From Takashimella koratensis (Eukaryota > Basidiomycota > Tremellomycetes > Trichosporonales > Tetragoniomycetaceae): 64,000 nt of DNA. The stretch's first letter is position 1. The number at the start of each line of letters is the position of its first letter. The notes beneath the pieces are model-generated. The model saw only the letters and a program-made list of their open reading frames with translations. It had not been told where the DNA came from and searched no databases. Both the position numbers and the translations under genes were made by a program. This document shows positions 21,533-32,881 of the stretch, piece by piece. The DNA is taken from assembly GCA_003116875.1 (NCBI GenBank), contig BCKT01000001.1, positions 2,785,486-2,849,485 of the forward strand, in the 5' to 3' direction.

Positions 21533-22030
21533 ATGGCTCAACTAGAAGCAGACATCAGGCAGTGTATAGAGAGGTATAGCAAGATTGACAGGGACTTTAC
21601 CAAAGGCAACAACTCAACCTTTTTGATGGCATACAAATTCATTGAAGAGGCAGCGGTCATTGGTCTCACCAGAGTGGGGGGAGGTAGCCACAACTCAACA
21701 CCAGCGAAAGTTTGCTCCGGATATTCGCTCCCTGAGAAGTCGTTCCGTGGCGCGATCAATGATGGGTCAGAGCAGGTCGATATCGACTTTGACATTGAAC
21801 ATAAACACGTCTTTACACTTGAGGTCTGCTCAGAGTCCAGCATAAGCCACATTGTAACCGGTACAGGTGGTCTATACTCCACGATCACGTACACATTTTC
21901 CAATGGCTCGGCAGGGGGTATTCGCTCCGTAGAAGGTCGAACTTTTTCACGTGATCATCTAACTTTGGACCAAGTAATTCAGACCTGGTCGAACGTCCGT
22001 TGGAAGCTAAATCCTTCTGCAAACGATTGA
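21533..22030 (+). CDS. KDHL-family protein, copy 6 (intact)
   Basis: Single exon, 165 residues. Core: VDIDFDIEHKHVFTLEVC, then GTGGLYSTITYTF, then TFSRDHLTLDQVIQTWSNVR and WKLNPSAND at the end. The N-terminus is longer and more helical-looking than in other copies (IRQCIERYSKID). It is the first gene after the copia insertion and keeps its own TATA box, so the insertion need not have silenced it. No known domain, signal peptide or membrane segment. Function unknown. Confidence 0.75.
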   Translation: MAQLEADIRQCIERYSKIDRDFTKGNNSTFLMAYKFIEEAAVIGLTRVGGGSHNSTPAKVCSGYSLPEKSFRGAINDGSEQVDIDFDIEHKHVFTLEVCSESSISHIVTGTGGLYSTITYTFSNGSAGGIRSVEGRTFSRDHLTLDQVIQTWSNVRWKLNPSAND

Positions 22031-22626
22031 GAGGACGATTCACCTTGAAGCTTTATCTGAGAGCTGTTCATCGTTGCTTAGCTAGTCTACTCGGCATTAC
22101 AATCCAGGTAGCTTAGCGTTCCTAGTCTCATAATGATGCTCTGAATGCAACGACGTTTCTCCTGTATTTTGCTGATTTATTGCACTTGGCGGTCGGGAAG
22201 AGCGGATTGCCTATGCCCCATTGAGAGGCAAGGATGAGTGAGGAGCTGGGACAGTGAAGCTCTTCTGAGTTTAAACTCGTCCGCCTGTGGGGTGGGGAAA
22301 GGGTGAAAAGCTGCGCAAAGTTTTCTCGGCCCCTGTCCTGTGTCCCCTTTGTCTCCAGGCAAGAGAGGAAGGGTAGACAGCTCTCGGCGATGGGACCGAA
22401 AAACAGTCCACTGAGTGTGTACTTATCGCAGATATGCTGGACTCGTGTCGGGCAACGAAAGTTGTGTACTCCCTTGTCGCTCACCTCCGAGGTTTCATAT
22501 TATTCTTTCCTTTATCTTTGTCTGCGCCCATCCTACTGGCAAGCAGTAAAAACGTCTGGTGCAAACTCAACGCCGCTCAAACTGTCTCACCTCTCACTCT
22601 CTTTGACTTTGGAAGAACGTACCACA
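22031..22626. other. Spacer between KDHL copies 6 and 7
   Basis: No gene is supported. An open frame runs from about 22303 in phase with copy 7, but its residues show no family pattern, so it is treated as leader and promoter. Confidence 0.5.
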
Positions 22627-23133
22627 ATGGCTGATATCACAATCGTTAGCGAAGCGAAAGACACTCTGTCTGCCATTTCGAATAGGCAGCGGAGCGTGGA
22701 CGTCAACACAACCCCTTTGTTGAGCGACAACCAGTCACTTTTCCAACTATTATCCATGGCACTTCTCAACTCGGGATGGGCAAGTCTCGAGGCAAAGCCA
22801 GCTCCAGAGTGCTCTGGCTGCCCGACCAGTGAAGGTACTATCGCTCACCAGCTGAGCGGGTCTTCAGAGCCTACTGAATTCGACTTCAAGATAACATGCG
22901 AACATGCACCCAAAGTCGACATCGTTTCATTGGGCGGGTGGCTGCGTAGCCCAATTCCAGGCTCGGGAGGTGTGACCTTCAAGATCGATTTCAAATCATC
23001 TACCCGCGGGGCAACATGCACTGTCTATTCGGACGCTCATCCGACTCCACAGGAGATCGAAGGGTATTTGGCGTCCGTAGAGCACAGACTTCGCCCGCAT
23101 CCACCTAACGTGGAGGACGTGGATGAGGTATAA
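22627..23133 (+). CDS. KDHL-family protein, copy 7 (intact, variant motif)
   Basis: Single exon, 168 residues from the ATG at 22627 (MADITIVSEAKDT). Core: FDFKITCEHAPKVDIVSLGG, then PGSGGVTFKIDF and CTVYSDAHPTPQEIEGYL, followed by VEHRLRPH and an acidic end (VEDVDEV). It is closest to copy 5 in the CEHA and VSLGG blocks, but the KDHL tetrad reads DAHP and the conserved Trp is Leu. The upstream in-frame extension to 22303 has no ATG-linked family similarity. Function unknown. Confidence 0.75.
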   Translation: MADITIVSEAKDTLSAISNRQRSVDVNTTPLLSDNQSLFQLLSMALLNSGWASLEAKPAPECSGCPTSEGTIAHQLSGSSEPTEFDFKITCEHAPKVDIVSLGGWLRSPIPGSGGVTFKIDFKSSTRGATCTVYSDAHPTPQEIEGYLASVEHRLRPHPPNVEDVDEV

Positions 23134-23687
23134 CATGGATCGTCCACACCTCATGAGACTCATTTACACTGGGTTATCCGTAGGGATGTGAACAAATGCA
23201 TTTACTCGCAGCAACTCGTAACAGCCAGGTAGGATACTACCAAAGGGTAGAGGGGTAGACATCCCATGAAGCAGAATCGGTCAGTGATGGATAGAGGAGC
23301 GAGTCATTACACTGATTGCTAAGACAATGATCGCTGGGCATTTGCCCCGTTTGAGTGATCAAAAGATAGCAAGGAGAAAGGGTCGTTGAGGAGGGGAGGT
23401 TGTGTCGAGGAAGGGGCAAGATCACTTCGTCTGCTTGGAGCTAATGCTGAACTGTCGGTGGTGTTGCTCTTTTGTGGACTGACATACTCATTCGTCGAGG
23501 GAGCACGCCTTGACTTGTGTCCTGCTTTTGAAGTCCCTCCCTTATGCCCTTTGTCTTGACTCGACGGGGTGTCGTGGAAGGCATGATGAAGTGAACATCA
23601 TGCAATAGCTGTCTTTTAGTTCAACGTTTTCTTCAACAGCGCTTCTATCCCCATCCTGCATTTATCCTCTCCGTCTACAAACCCAAG
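23134..23687. other. Spacer between KDHL copies 7 and 8
   Basis: No gene is supported; short frames only. Confidence 0.5.
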
Positions 23688-24239
23688 ATGAGCACGGATC
23701 TCCAGGCATCCATCTCAGTTACCGAGCGAGTTCGAGGCGTCCACTACCACTCGACGTCCACGCGAACGACTGCACACAATTTCCAATTGGTCCAATGTCT
23801 CGCATGGTTGAGTGCAGGAAAAGCAACACTCAATGAAGGGCGGTCACCACCTCCTTGTTCCGGCCGTCCGGTGAACGCCGGCACTTTCACCGAACATGTT
23901 TTTGAAGACAAAGATCAGACGAAAATCAGCTTCACTTTGACTTGCGACGAGCACATGCCCCTTCTCACCTTCGTCTCGAATGACTTTTCGATCACCCCAT
24001 TCGACGTCTACGGCTCTGGAGGGATTTACTCGACAATTGTGTTCTCTTGGTCCGATGGGGAGTTCACCTGCAAAGCATTCACGGAAGAGCACTTTGCAAG
24101 CGTCGAGTCGGTCAAGAAGTGTTGGGCGGATGTACGCTGGAGAATTCCTCCACCGTCGCCAAATGTCGAGGAGCCGCAGCCGAGCTCGGTCAAAGACGAG
24201 ATCTCCGGCGACGACGAGCATTTCAGCGACGAGGGATAG
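23688..24239 (+). CDS. KDHL-family protein, copy 8 (intact)
   Basis: Single exon, 183 residues, the longest copy. Core: AGTFTEHVFEDKDQTKISF, then LTCDEHMPLLTFVS, GSGGIYSTIVFSW, CKAFTEEHFASVESVKKCW and ADVRWRIPPP, then an acidic tail (KDEISGDDEHFSDEG). The same frame stays open past the TAG for about 43 codons with a similar acidic composition, so the tail may once have been longer. It is the last copy of the array. No known domain. Function unknown. Confidence 0.75.
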   Translation: MSTDLQASISVTERVRGVHYHSTSTRTTAHNFQLVQCLAWLSAGKATLNEGRSPPPCSGRPVNAGTFTEHVFEDKDQTKISFTLTCDEHMPLLTFVSNDFSITPFDVYGSGGIYSTIVFSWSDGEFTCKAFTEEHFASVESVKKCWADVRWRIPPPSPNVEEPQPSSVKDEISGDDEHFSDEG

Positions 24240-25728
24240 TCGACCAAAGAAGAACTCGACGAAGGTGGCAACTACGACGGCGACGGTCACCCGTTTGAGT
24301 TCACCTCCCAGCCGAGCGACTTGTTGTCCCACGCCGACCACCGAGTATGCGTTTCCTCCCGATTGAGTTAACGACCAGACCAGGATGTTCACAACTCCCT
24401 CCACAGCCGATTCTATCTTCATTCCTCTCGCCCATTTACCTTGCACCTTGCAGCCTACCTTCCCAGTCTCTCCCTTTTCCTTTCCGGCACGCGTTTTCTT
24501 CTTCGTCTTCTCAGAAGCAGTAGCCATTGTCAATCATTCTTCTCGAACCCTCTTCCTTCACACAGTTCGACAAAGCAAGCTGCTGTTGCAAAACCCAGCT
24601 GTTATGTAAATCCATACCGTCCTCTTGGCCATTAGGTTTCGCCACTCTCGAGTTTTCGAATATTCTGCACTGCCTTTTGCCAAGTCCCAATTTCCTGCCA
24701 AGTTTCACTTCTTGGCCCGATCCTGACCCTTAGAACCACATGAGCAGCGCTTGCTGTGGTCTTGAGCCTGGTCGCGATCCATAGAACAGGTGCCAAGCGT
24801 ACCCACTCGTGTGCCAGGAACGGGGATCTAGCCAAGTACTCCCCATGCATCCCATGTTCGAGGATGGAAGTAGCGGGTTGTTGGGAGTGGGATTAGTGGG
24901 TGTAAACAAAAGTACCCGATTGAGCGAGGTTTTTGACGTCTCGGAGAGTATCATCATAGCTGGCCTTCTCGGGTATTGACGCTCCGCAGGGGGGGCCGTC
25001 ATGCTGTGGGTATGGGAGTGGAGGGTGTCTCAATGTGGGCAGGAAGGGAGGTAGCGTCGATCGGGTTCCCGTAGCATGTGGAGGTAGTGTTTGCCGGTAC
25101 GATCGGACCGCAGTGAGGGCGCTGTACCCAGTCGCCTCTGGTTGTAGCATACATTTGGTGGCTCCGGGCGCAGCGACCCATGGACGCACAATGGTTGCGA
25201 GGGCGCCCGGGGATGCTTGGCATTTGTTGGTATTTTCGGTTACGGTTGCTCGCTTCCCACGCGCTGACCGCGTGCATTGCCGTCTGGCCGTGGGTGGATG
25301 GATGGGTGGATGCACTTTGCCACTGGGCGTCGTTGACCCTAATCCCAATTGAGTTGGCCCCGTCCTCTGCCCTCTCCCACGCCAAGCCAACATCGGTCCA
25401 TCTCCCACCCACCCCCTATCCCCCATCGTACCAGCCAACATACTCACTCGTCCCATGGCCCCCGTCGTCGTGGCCGGTCTGATCTGATCACTCAGCCAAG
25501 ACTTCAACGAGGTAGACAGAGTCAGTCATATTTGCCACCGGTTGCATCGCCTTGACTCCCTTTGTACACGCCGTCGATCGTTCCCAAGGCCAAGCGCTCC
25601 ACCCAAAATTATTATAAACAATCCACCGATTCAACATCCCCCCATCTCTTCAACCCCACCTACTCCCCTCTTCCCACCTACACCACCCACACCCCCTGCA
25701 TGACTACCCCCTACGCACAGTCGCCACC
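24240..25728. other. Intergenic region between the KDHL array and PMC1
   Basis: Contains the 3' flank of copy 8 and the promoter of PMC1. Open frames on the minus strand at 24893-25507 look like chance frames: repetitive Arg/Pro/Thr composition, no motif. Pyrimidine-rich DNA with the TATA box (25613-25618) precedes the PMC1 start. Confidence 0.5.
25613..25618 (+). promoter_or_regulatory. TATA box of PMC1
   Basis: TATAAA, 111 bp before the proposed ATG, followed by a long CT- and CA-rich leader. Confidence 0.5.
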
Positions 25729-28700
25729 ATGCCCCCGCAGCCGTCGCCACCCGTGATCATCACGACCGACCTCGACGCGGCCACCGAGTACGTCGACTCG
25801 CCCGCTCCCATGACCGCGACGACAACGTCGACATTGTCCCCAGCCATTGTCGACCACCTTCACCACCATGACTACCTCAACCCTTCCCCCTCTCAGTCTC
25901 ACCCTTCGACACATCTCTCCCCGACAAGGCTACACCCCCCAGGCGGTGGACACAGCCCTTCCCCTTCTTGGGGGTCGGCGCTGACCCCGCCGTCACCTAC
26001 GTTGACCAACGCATCGTCCGTGCATTTCTCAGAGGATACACCGATCACTCCTCGGCACTCGACGGGCGGGCGCAGTGGTCGACAATCACCGACCGACCCG
26101 CATGTCGTCGAGGCTCAGATCGTCCCGACACAACATGGTTGGGCACCGAGAATGTGGGACGATCACGACGATATTGTTGTTGAGGAGAGCGATGGCAACG
26201 AGCAACGGCGAAAACGCGCCAAAAGCGAGGCGTCAAGTGTGAAGCGGTTATGGTGGACGATGACGGGTCACACCGAGGATAAGGACAATGACAAGGTGGA
26301 TGAAGCAGAAGAGGCGAGAATGTCGCATATCGATCCGGAGAAGGATCAGACGGATCCAACACCGTTCCGCGAGAAGCCATCGAGGCTGGCGATGTTGGTC
26401 GATCCGAAATCGTTGGAGGAGTTGGAGAAGATTGGGGGCGTGGAGGGGTTACTGGAAGGGTTGGGAGCGGATGGGAAGAAGGGCTTGGCGGCGGGAATGT
26501 CGGAGGGTGAGGGTAGCGGCGGGGAGGAGCGAGGGCAGGTACAGACGGGTGATGGACCGCAATGGAAGGCGAGCATGGATGATCGGCGGAGGGTGTATGG
26601 GAGGAACGACCTACCCGAGCGCAAGAGCAAGAGCCTTTGGCTTCTCATGTGGCTTGCGTTCAAGGATAAAGTCATTGTGAGTGATGAAGTAGGCATAACT
26701 GACTCTAGATTCTCTTGTTTGTCGCGGCGATTGTGTCCCTTGCACTCGGTCTGTACCAAGACTTTGGCGTTCCACGGCAAATCACGTTCTCGGATGAATG
26801 CCCGCAAGGGTGCGAAGAGCCCGCTGTCGACTGGGTCGAAGGTGTCGCCATCATGGCTGCGATCCTAATCGTTGTTCTTGTCGGCTCGATCAACGACTGG
26901 CAAAAGGAGCGACAGTTTGCGAAACTCAATGCCAAGCGGGAAGATCGAACGGTCAAGGTGATTCGAGGTGGGAACGAGATGGTGATCAACGTGCGCGACT
27001 TGGTCGTCGGTGACGTCGCGTTGGTGGAACCTGGTGAGATTATCCCTGTCGACGGGGTGTTCCTCCGAGGTCACAATGTACGGTGCGACGAGTCGGGAGC
27101 GACTGGCGAGTCGGACGCGATTCGCAAGGCGTCGTACAAGGAGTGCATCGAGGAGAGAGACCGCACAGCCTCGAGGGAGAAGCGAAAACTCGACTGTTTC
27201 ATGGTCTCTGGCGCGAAAGTGCTCGAAGGCGTGGGCGAGTACCTCGTTACCTCGGTCGGGCCATACAGCTTCCACGGGCGGATCATGATGGCGATGCGCG
27301 GCGACTCAGAGGAAACACCTCTGCAGATCAAACTCAACTACCTCGCTGAACTCATCGCCAAGGCGGGCGGTGGGTCGGGTCTGATCCTCTTTATCGCCCT
27401 CATGATTCGCTTCTTCGTGCAGCTGGGAACCGACCCAGATCGCTCGGCCAACGACAAGGCGCAGAGCTTTATCCAGATCCTCATCATCTCCGTTACCCTC
27501 GTTGTCGTCGCCGTACCGGAGGGTCTGCCTCTCGCCGTGACTCTAGCCCTGGCATTTGCGACAAAACGAATGACGAGTCAGAACTTGCTCGTTCGTGTCC
27601 TGGGTTCGTGTGAGACCATGGGACACGCGACGGTCGTCTGTACCGACAAGACTGGAACGCTCACGCAAAACGTCATGACGGTCGTTGCTGGGTCTCTCGG
27701 CGTGCATGGGAAATTCGTGCGTGGGATCGAAGAGCACCCCGGTCGGTCCAACGCGAACAATGTCGAGGGCAAGAACAACGACAATGACTTTGCGTTCGAC
27801 ATGAAGGATATCAACGACGTGGCGTCGAATGAGCTGCAGGTGTTGTTCAACGACGCGATCTGTATCAACTCAACCGCGTTTGAAGACAAGGACGAAGAGG
27901 GCAACCTCGAGTTTGTCGGGAGCAAGACGGAGACGGCTCTTCTCCGGTTCGCAAAAGAGCAAGGGTGGGCGAACTGGCGCGAAACTCGAGACGGGGCCGA
28001 AGTCGTCCAGATGATCCCGTTCTCCTCGGACCTGAAAGCGATGGGCGTCGTCGTCAAGCGCGAAAACGGGTACCGCCTCTACCTCAAGGGCGCGAGCGAG
28101 ATCCTCACTGCCAAATGCTCTGATCGCGTCGTCGTTTCTCGTGACGGCGGCGAGGGCATCGAAACCACCCCGATCTCACGAGAGGAGATGGAGAACATCT
28201 CCAAGACGATCGTCTTCTACGCAGACCAGACACTACGTACTCTCGCTCTGTGCTATCGCGACTTTTCTTCGTGGCCGCCCAAGGGCGCCGAGGGGGCCGC
28301 CAACGATAGTGTACCGTATAACGTGCTCGCAAAGGATATGACCCTGATTGCGGTCACGGCGATCGAGGATCCATTGCGAGATGGGGTCAAGGACGCCGTG
28401 AAGGATTGCCAGCACGCCGGAGTCGCAGTCAAGATGTGCACGGGTGATAACGTGCTTACCGCTCGGTCGATTGCTAGTCAGTGTGGGATCTTTACTCCCG
28501 GCGGGATCGTCATGGAGGGCCCGATTTTCAGGAAGCTCTCGGACGCGGAACGGCTCGAGATTGTGCCTCGGTTGCAGATCCTTGCTCGGTCTAGCCCCGA
28601 AGACAAGCGGCTGCTCGTCAAGACGCTCAAGTCAATGGGTGAAGTTGTCGGCGTTACTGGGGACGGAACCAACGACGGTCCCGCGCTCAAGCTCGCCAAT

Positions 28701-30299
28701 GTCGGTTTCGCCATGGGCATCGCGGGAACAGAAGTGGCCAAGGAGGCTTCAGATATTATTCTCATGGATGACTCGTTTGCCAACGTCGTCTTGGCCGTCA
28801 TGTGGGGTCGGTGTGTCAATGACTCAGTGAAGAAGTTTCTCCAGTTTCAAATCTCGTAAGTGTCGCTCGTCTGAGGATCTTTTGAACACTGCTGACAAAC
28901 CCAGTGTCAACATCACCGCCGTCGTCATCACTTTTGTCTCTGCCGTCGCGTCCAACTCGGAAACATCCGTCCTCTCCGCTGTCCAACTTCTCTGGGTCAA
29001 CCTGATCATGGATACTTTTGCGGCCCTCGCTCTCGCCACAGACCCAGCGACCAAGACTTCCCTCGACCGCAGTCCTGATCGAAAAAACGCACCACTCATC
29101 ACCGTTGAGATGATCAAGATGATCGTCGTTCAGGCAATCTACCAAATCATCGTCTGTCTTGTCCTCCATTTCGCGGGGGAGAAGATTCTACGCCTGCCAG
29201 CGGGGACATCGAACGACGCGGATGTGCGCACCCTCGTGTTCAATTGCTTTGTGTTTTTACAAATCTTCAATCAGCTCAACTGTCGACGACTAGATCGCAA
29301 ATTCAATGTCCTCGAAGGGTTCTTCCGAAACTATTGGTTCATGGGTATCTTCCTCATCAGTGAGTTGTCTGTCTCCACCTCTATGAGATAGTGCTGACTC
29401 GTGCAGTGGTCGGTGGTCAGATCCTCATCATCGAAGTGGGCGGCGCGGCATTCTCCGTCCAGCGACTGGGAGGCCGTGACTGGGGAATCTCCCTGATCAT
29501 CGGTCTCCTCTCACTTCCTCTTGGCGTTCTCATCCGTCTCATGCCTACTGCACCTATCGAGTCATTCCTTGTCCGATACCATCTATACCCCGACATCAAC
29601 GCTCTCCCGACCGTTTCTCCCGATTCCGAAGACACCAAACCCAGTTCTGACTCTCCCGAGCAATTCGCATACAACCCGGCCCTCAGTCGAGTCAAGGATA
29701 ACCTCTATACCTACGCTCGGATCCGAGGAGGTCGAATGCGTGCGAATTCGTTTGTGGTTAGGTCGAGGGCGACGCAGTTGAAACAGGCACATATCCAGCC
29801 ATCGTCACTGCTCGCGATGGTACCGACGCTTGTAGCTGGTGGAGTCGGTGCAGGGGCGCATTGGGTTGCCCCGGCGCCCGGGTCGGAGAGGAGCAGGTTT
29901 GGGAGTACGAGCGGGGATGAGAATGCCCTGGGTTTAACGGATAGTGAAAGTGACGTCGGTGGGGATGTTGGGGAAGGGCAGAGTGAGGCAGTTTCGACTG
30001 AACCTGGGCCGAATGTATCACCGCAGCGCTCAAGGACCGCATCGTCTTCCAGGTCCAGGTCGTCACCGAGATCAAGGACTCGATCGAGGTCGAAATCAAT
30101 CGCAGAGTTGGTAGCGGAGAGTAAAGGTGGTGTTCAGGTTCACCCGGATACGGACCCGAATGATCCACTGGTCAAGAGGTTTGGGATCGAGGTGCCGCCG
30201 AAACGAGTGGGCGAAGAAGGTGTGACGCAGCAGGAGAGGGAGGGGAGTGCGAGGGGTAGGCAAGAAGGGAGCGGGGAGGTGCCTAGAGAGGAGGTTTAG
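25729..30299 (+). CDS. PMC1: Vacuolar Ca2+-transporting P-type ATPase
   Basis: Exons 25729-26676, 26709-28855, 28905-29359 and 29407-30299 give 1480 residues; the first intron is only 32 nt. The protein pumps Ca2+ into the vacuole using ATP. P2B-type ATPase features in order: TM1 (ILLFVAAIVSLALGLY, from residue 317), TM2 (AIMAAILIVVLVGS), actuator loop (CDESGATGES), TM4 (VPEGLPLAVTLALAFATK), phosphorylation site CTDKTGTLTQ with Asp629, nucleotide region (KGASEIL), hinge (GDGTNDGPAL) and the C-terminal membrane segments. The N-terminal 316 residues are mostly disordered and Pro/Ser-rich. The C-terminal tail of about 230 residues has an Arg/Ser run (SSRSRSSPRSRTRSRS); in this class the tails often hold regulatory sites, but no calmodulin-binding helix is obvious. 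Vacuolar placement is inferred from fungal orthologues. Confidence 0.93.
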
Positions 30300-30590
30300 A
30301 GTGGAGTCAGTGGAGTTGTGTGTGTATAGGATGGGTCTGTTCAATCGTCGTTAGTCGAACGAATCGGTTCTCATCGCGCTCCTGGTTTGAGTTTGAGATT
30401 GCTTTTACACCAAAAACGTGAAGAGACAGGATCTCCACGCCTTGTACTTGTATCGTCTTTGTCCTATCCAGGCTTCCCTCCCTTCTCGTTCGCCCCAGTC
30501 TCAGCGATCGGTCCTCGTTCTCGGTTATCGGAAAGCATCAATCATCGCATCATCGTATATTTGTCAATACTGTCAGGAGGCGTCCCGTTA

Positions 30591-31387
30591 TCAATAACTG
30601 TGCATATACATACATGTAGTTTGGGAAGGAAGGGAGGTAGATGGATCGCATATAGATCCGGATATGTAAGAGGTGTTTTTGTATGGACAAGGTCGAGGTA
30701 ACAGAGTTGGTGGATAAGGGTACAATCTTATGGTAGGATAGGGTCGTGGGTTGAGTGTGGTAGTAGGGATCAACCGGCCCACATATCCTGCGATGGGACT
30801 TGGAGGACTTCTGGTTCGGGACGACGAGGAGCGGAGCCGTGAGTGGGGTGGGCGAGGTTGTGCTCGGGCCAGAGAGCACCGGGGACGTGAATAGGCGGGA
30901 GTTGTAGATGAGAAGGGGAGAGAGGTGGGTGTGGGAAGAAGATCGAGGGGGGAATGGTCGACGAGGTCGGAGGTGGAAGGGAAGGGCGGGAAATGGGAAG
31001 TTGAAGTTGGGCCTGAGTGTGTGTAGGAGTTTGGGTTTGGGTAGGCGTAGAGGCCAGTGTAAGAGGGGGGTAGAAATGGTGGGTCGAAGAGGGAGAAAGA
31101 GGGGTAGTGGTAGTTGATGGAGCAGGGAGGATAGGGCCTGGACCATCCGGAACGCCTAGAACGCCCGGAACGCCTGGAACGCCTAGAACGCTGGAGAGAA
31201 CGAGTGAGGTTGGGGATGGGAGAGGGCCGGAAGAGGTGGAAGAGGTGGAAGCTTGAGTGCGGGGTCGGGTTAGGAGACGGGTAGAAGTCGTAAGGGAGCG
31301 GTTGGAGGGATTCGTCTAGAGAGAGTAAGCTACCCAGACTCAAGTTGGACTTATCCCGACCTAACCAGCCCCGCCAACCCCAAACCC

Positions 31388-31467
<80 letters not shown>

Positions 31468-32082
31468 CAAGACCAGTCAGACTAACCTCGCAGAGACGCC
31501 ACCATTTGCCCTTGCCAGCTGATTGACCACCTTCGCCCGGTTCTCGAGATTGTTGCTGAAACGATGTCTCCATTGACAATGCGTGTCGGACAGAGTTCTG
31601 AGTAAGTGTCAATCATCAGCTCACGCAAGAGAGCGTACGGTATAATGAGAAAGTAAGGTGAGGAATAGGGAAGAGAAAGAAAGGATGGATACGACCAAGA
31701 GCTCACTTGCCATGCCCGGTTGGTGTTGTCAAATTCAGAGCCCCAACGTTCTCGAAACGCCTGGTAGATCTGAGCGAGGGTGAGCATTCGCCTAGGTGAA
31801 GCAAGGAGTACGAGTCGGACTCGATCGACGTAGTTCATATCTCGGCAGTCTAGGGAGAGGGTTTAGCTTTGCCACCAATGAGGGATGAAACGGGATGAGA
31901 AGAAGGGAAGAGGGAAGGGGAAGGGAGGAAGAGAGGAAGAGAGGGTGGGACTCACCATCATCATCGTTGTCTCGGACAGGTCGAGACACGGAATTGTTGG
32001 TAATCGGCGCGTGTCGATCAGACCCAGACCGAGCTCGTTTCGGACCTGATACAGGTGCAGAGGTCCGAGAGACGTGGGTCAT
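30591..32082 (-). CDS. Divergent forkhead-domain transcription factor
   Basis: Exons on the minus strand: 32082-31956, 31849-31707, 31597-31487 and 31349-30591, all in phase, giving 379 residues. The forkhead winged helix spans about residues 46-127: a first helix (NYVDRVRLVLLASP), then MLTLAQIYQAFRERW, the recognition helix region NRAWQNSVRHALSM and the wing GKGKWWRL. An intron splits WQ from NSVRH. The usual KPPYSY start is replaced by DMNYVDRV. The last 252 residues are low-complexity Pro/Ser/Tyr/Arg with an RRSRRSGRSRRSGWSR tract. The last acceptor is AAG at 31350-31352; it was chosen because the CAG/TAG alternatives nearby give a frame that stops soon. The family binds DNA in the nucleus; the target genes are unknown. 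Confidence 0.78.
31387..31467. repeat. (CAGA)n microsatellite inside a forkhead gene intron
   Basis: About 20 uninterrupted tetranucleotide units. On the transcribed strand it is (TCTG)n, a pyrimidine-rich tract shortly after the donor of the third intron. Confidence 0.97.
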
Positions 32083-32881
32083 GATGATGAGTGTAGAGTA
32101 TGGTGTGGATGTACAGTGACTAGTGTACCGTGTGTAGCCTGTAGTGTGGGGAGTATGGTCAATGTTGTCAATGTTTGAATGTTGAATGTGTGGTCAGAAG
32201 TCAAAGATGGCGAGCGGGGGTTTGGAGAGGTCAAAGGAAGGGGAAGGGAGGGATGGCAGTTGGGTCGGCTGGTTGGATCTTGCGTCTCAGCTGCCTCGCC
32301 GCTTTGGTCATTCATTCATTCGACGCCCCCGTTTCTCTACCGCAGTGTTGCACGCCGTACGGCCCGGTTTTACTACTACTGATACCTTGATAGACTGGGT
32401 CACTTCAGATCGCCGTGGACTGTAGGCTCTAGGTGGGAGCAAGGAGAGATTAGCAGGCTGTGATCAGGCTGTGAGCGAGGTAGCGTGGCAGCGAGGCGAG
32501 GCGAGGCGAGGCAAGTGCTAAAGCGTAGTTGGAGAGGACGGATTCGCAGATAGCGATTAAATGGCGTTGATGATTGCTCACTGAGCCTGTCTTGGTAGCA
32601 TCTATCTATCCGGCACTGATCCAGCTGCTTTTGACTGCTCTGCTCGCTGCTCGGTGCTCGCTGCTTGCCGTGATACTCTGTCACCTGCCTATGCTGGTTG
32701 TACAGACGATACACGACCTCAGTTAGCCAAGGAGACAAGATGAGACGCATTCAGTCACCAAAGGGTCACGTGACTTCTTGCTTTCTTTTCGGCATCTTTG
32801 ATTGAATTTTTTGTTGGATCTACCTCAAACCACCACTTCCCCATTGACCCAACCCAATTCAACCCAATATATACCACCACA
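32083..32881. other. Divergent promoter region between the forkhead gene and RRP15
   Basis: Nothing coding is supported. It includes a short GGCGA repeat (32490-32512). The last 100 bp before RRP15 are CA-rich (CCCAACCCAATTCAACCCAA), and TATATA occurs at 32867-32872. Confidence 0.55.

Noticed and set aside
22303..22626. In-frame N-terminal extension of KDHL copy 7
   Set aside because: Starts from a GTG, lacks family similarity, and the ATG at 22627 gives the usual length.
9510..24239. Introns as an explanation for the frame changes in KDHL copies 2 and 5
   Set aside because: Intact copies have no introns, and conserved residues lie directly on both sides of each break with no GT-AG pair between them.
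24893..25507. 204-codon open frame on the minus strand upstream of PMC1
   Set aside because: Overlaps another long frame and lies in promoter-like DNA; no domain, no splice structure.
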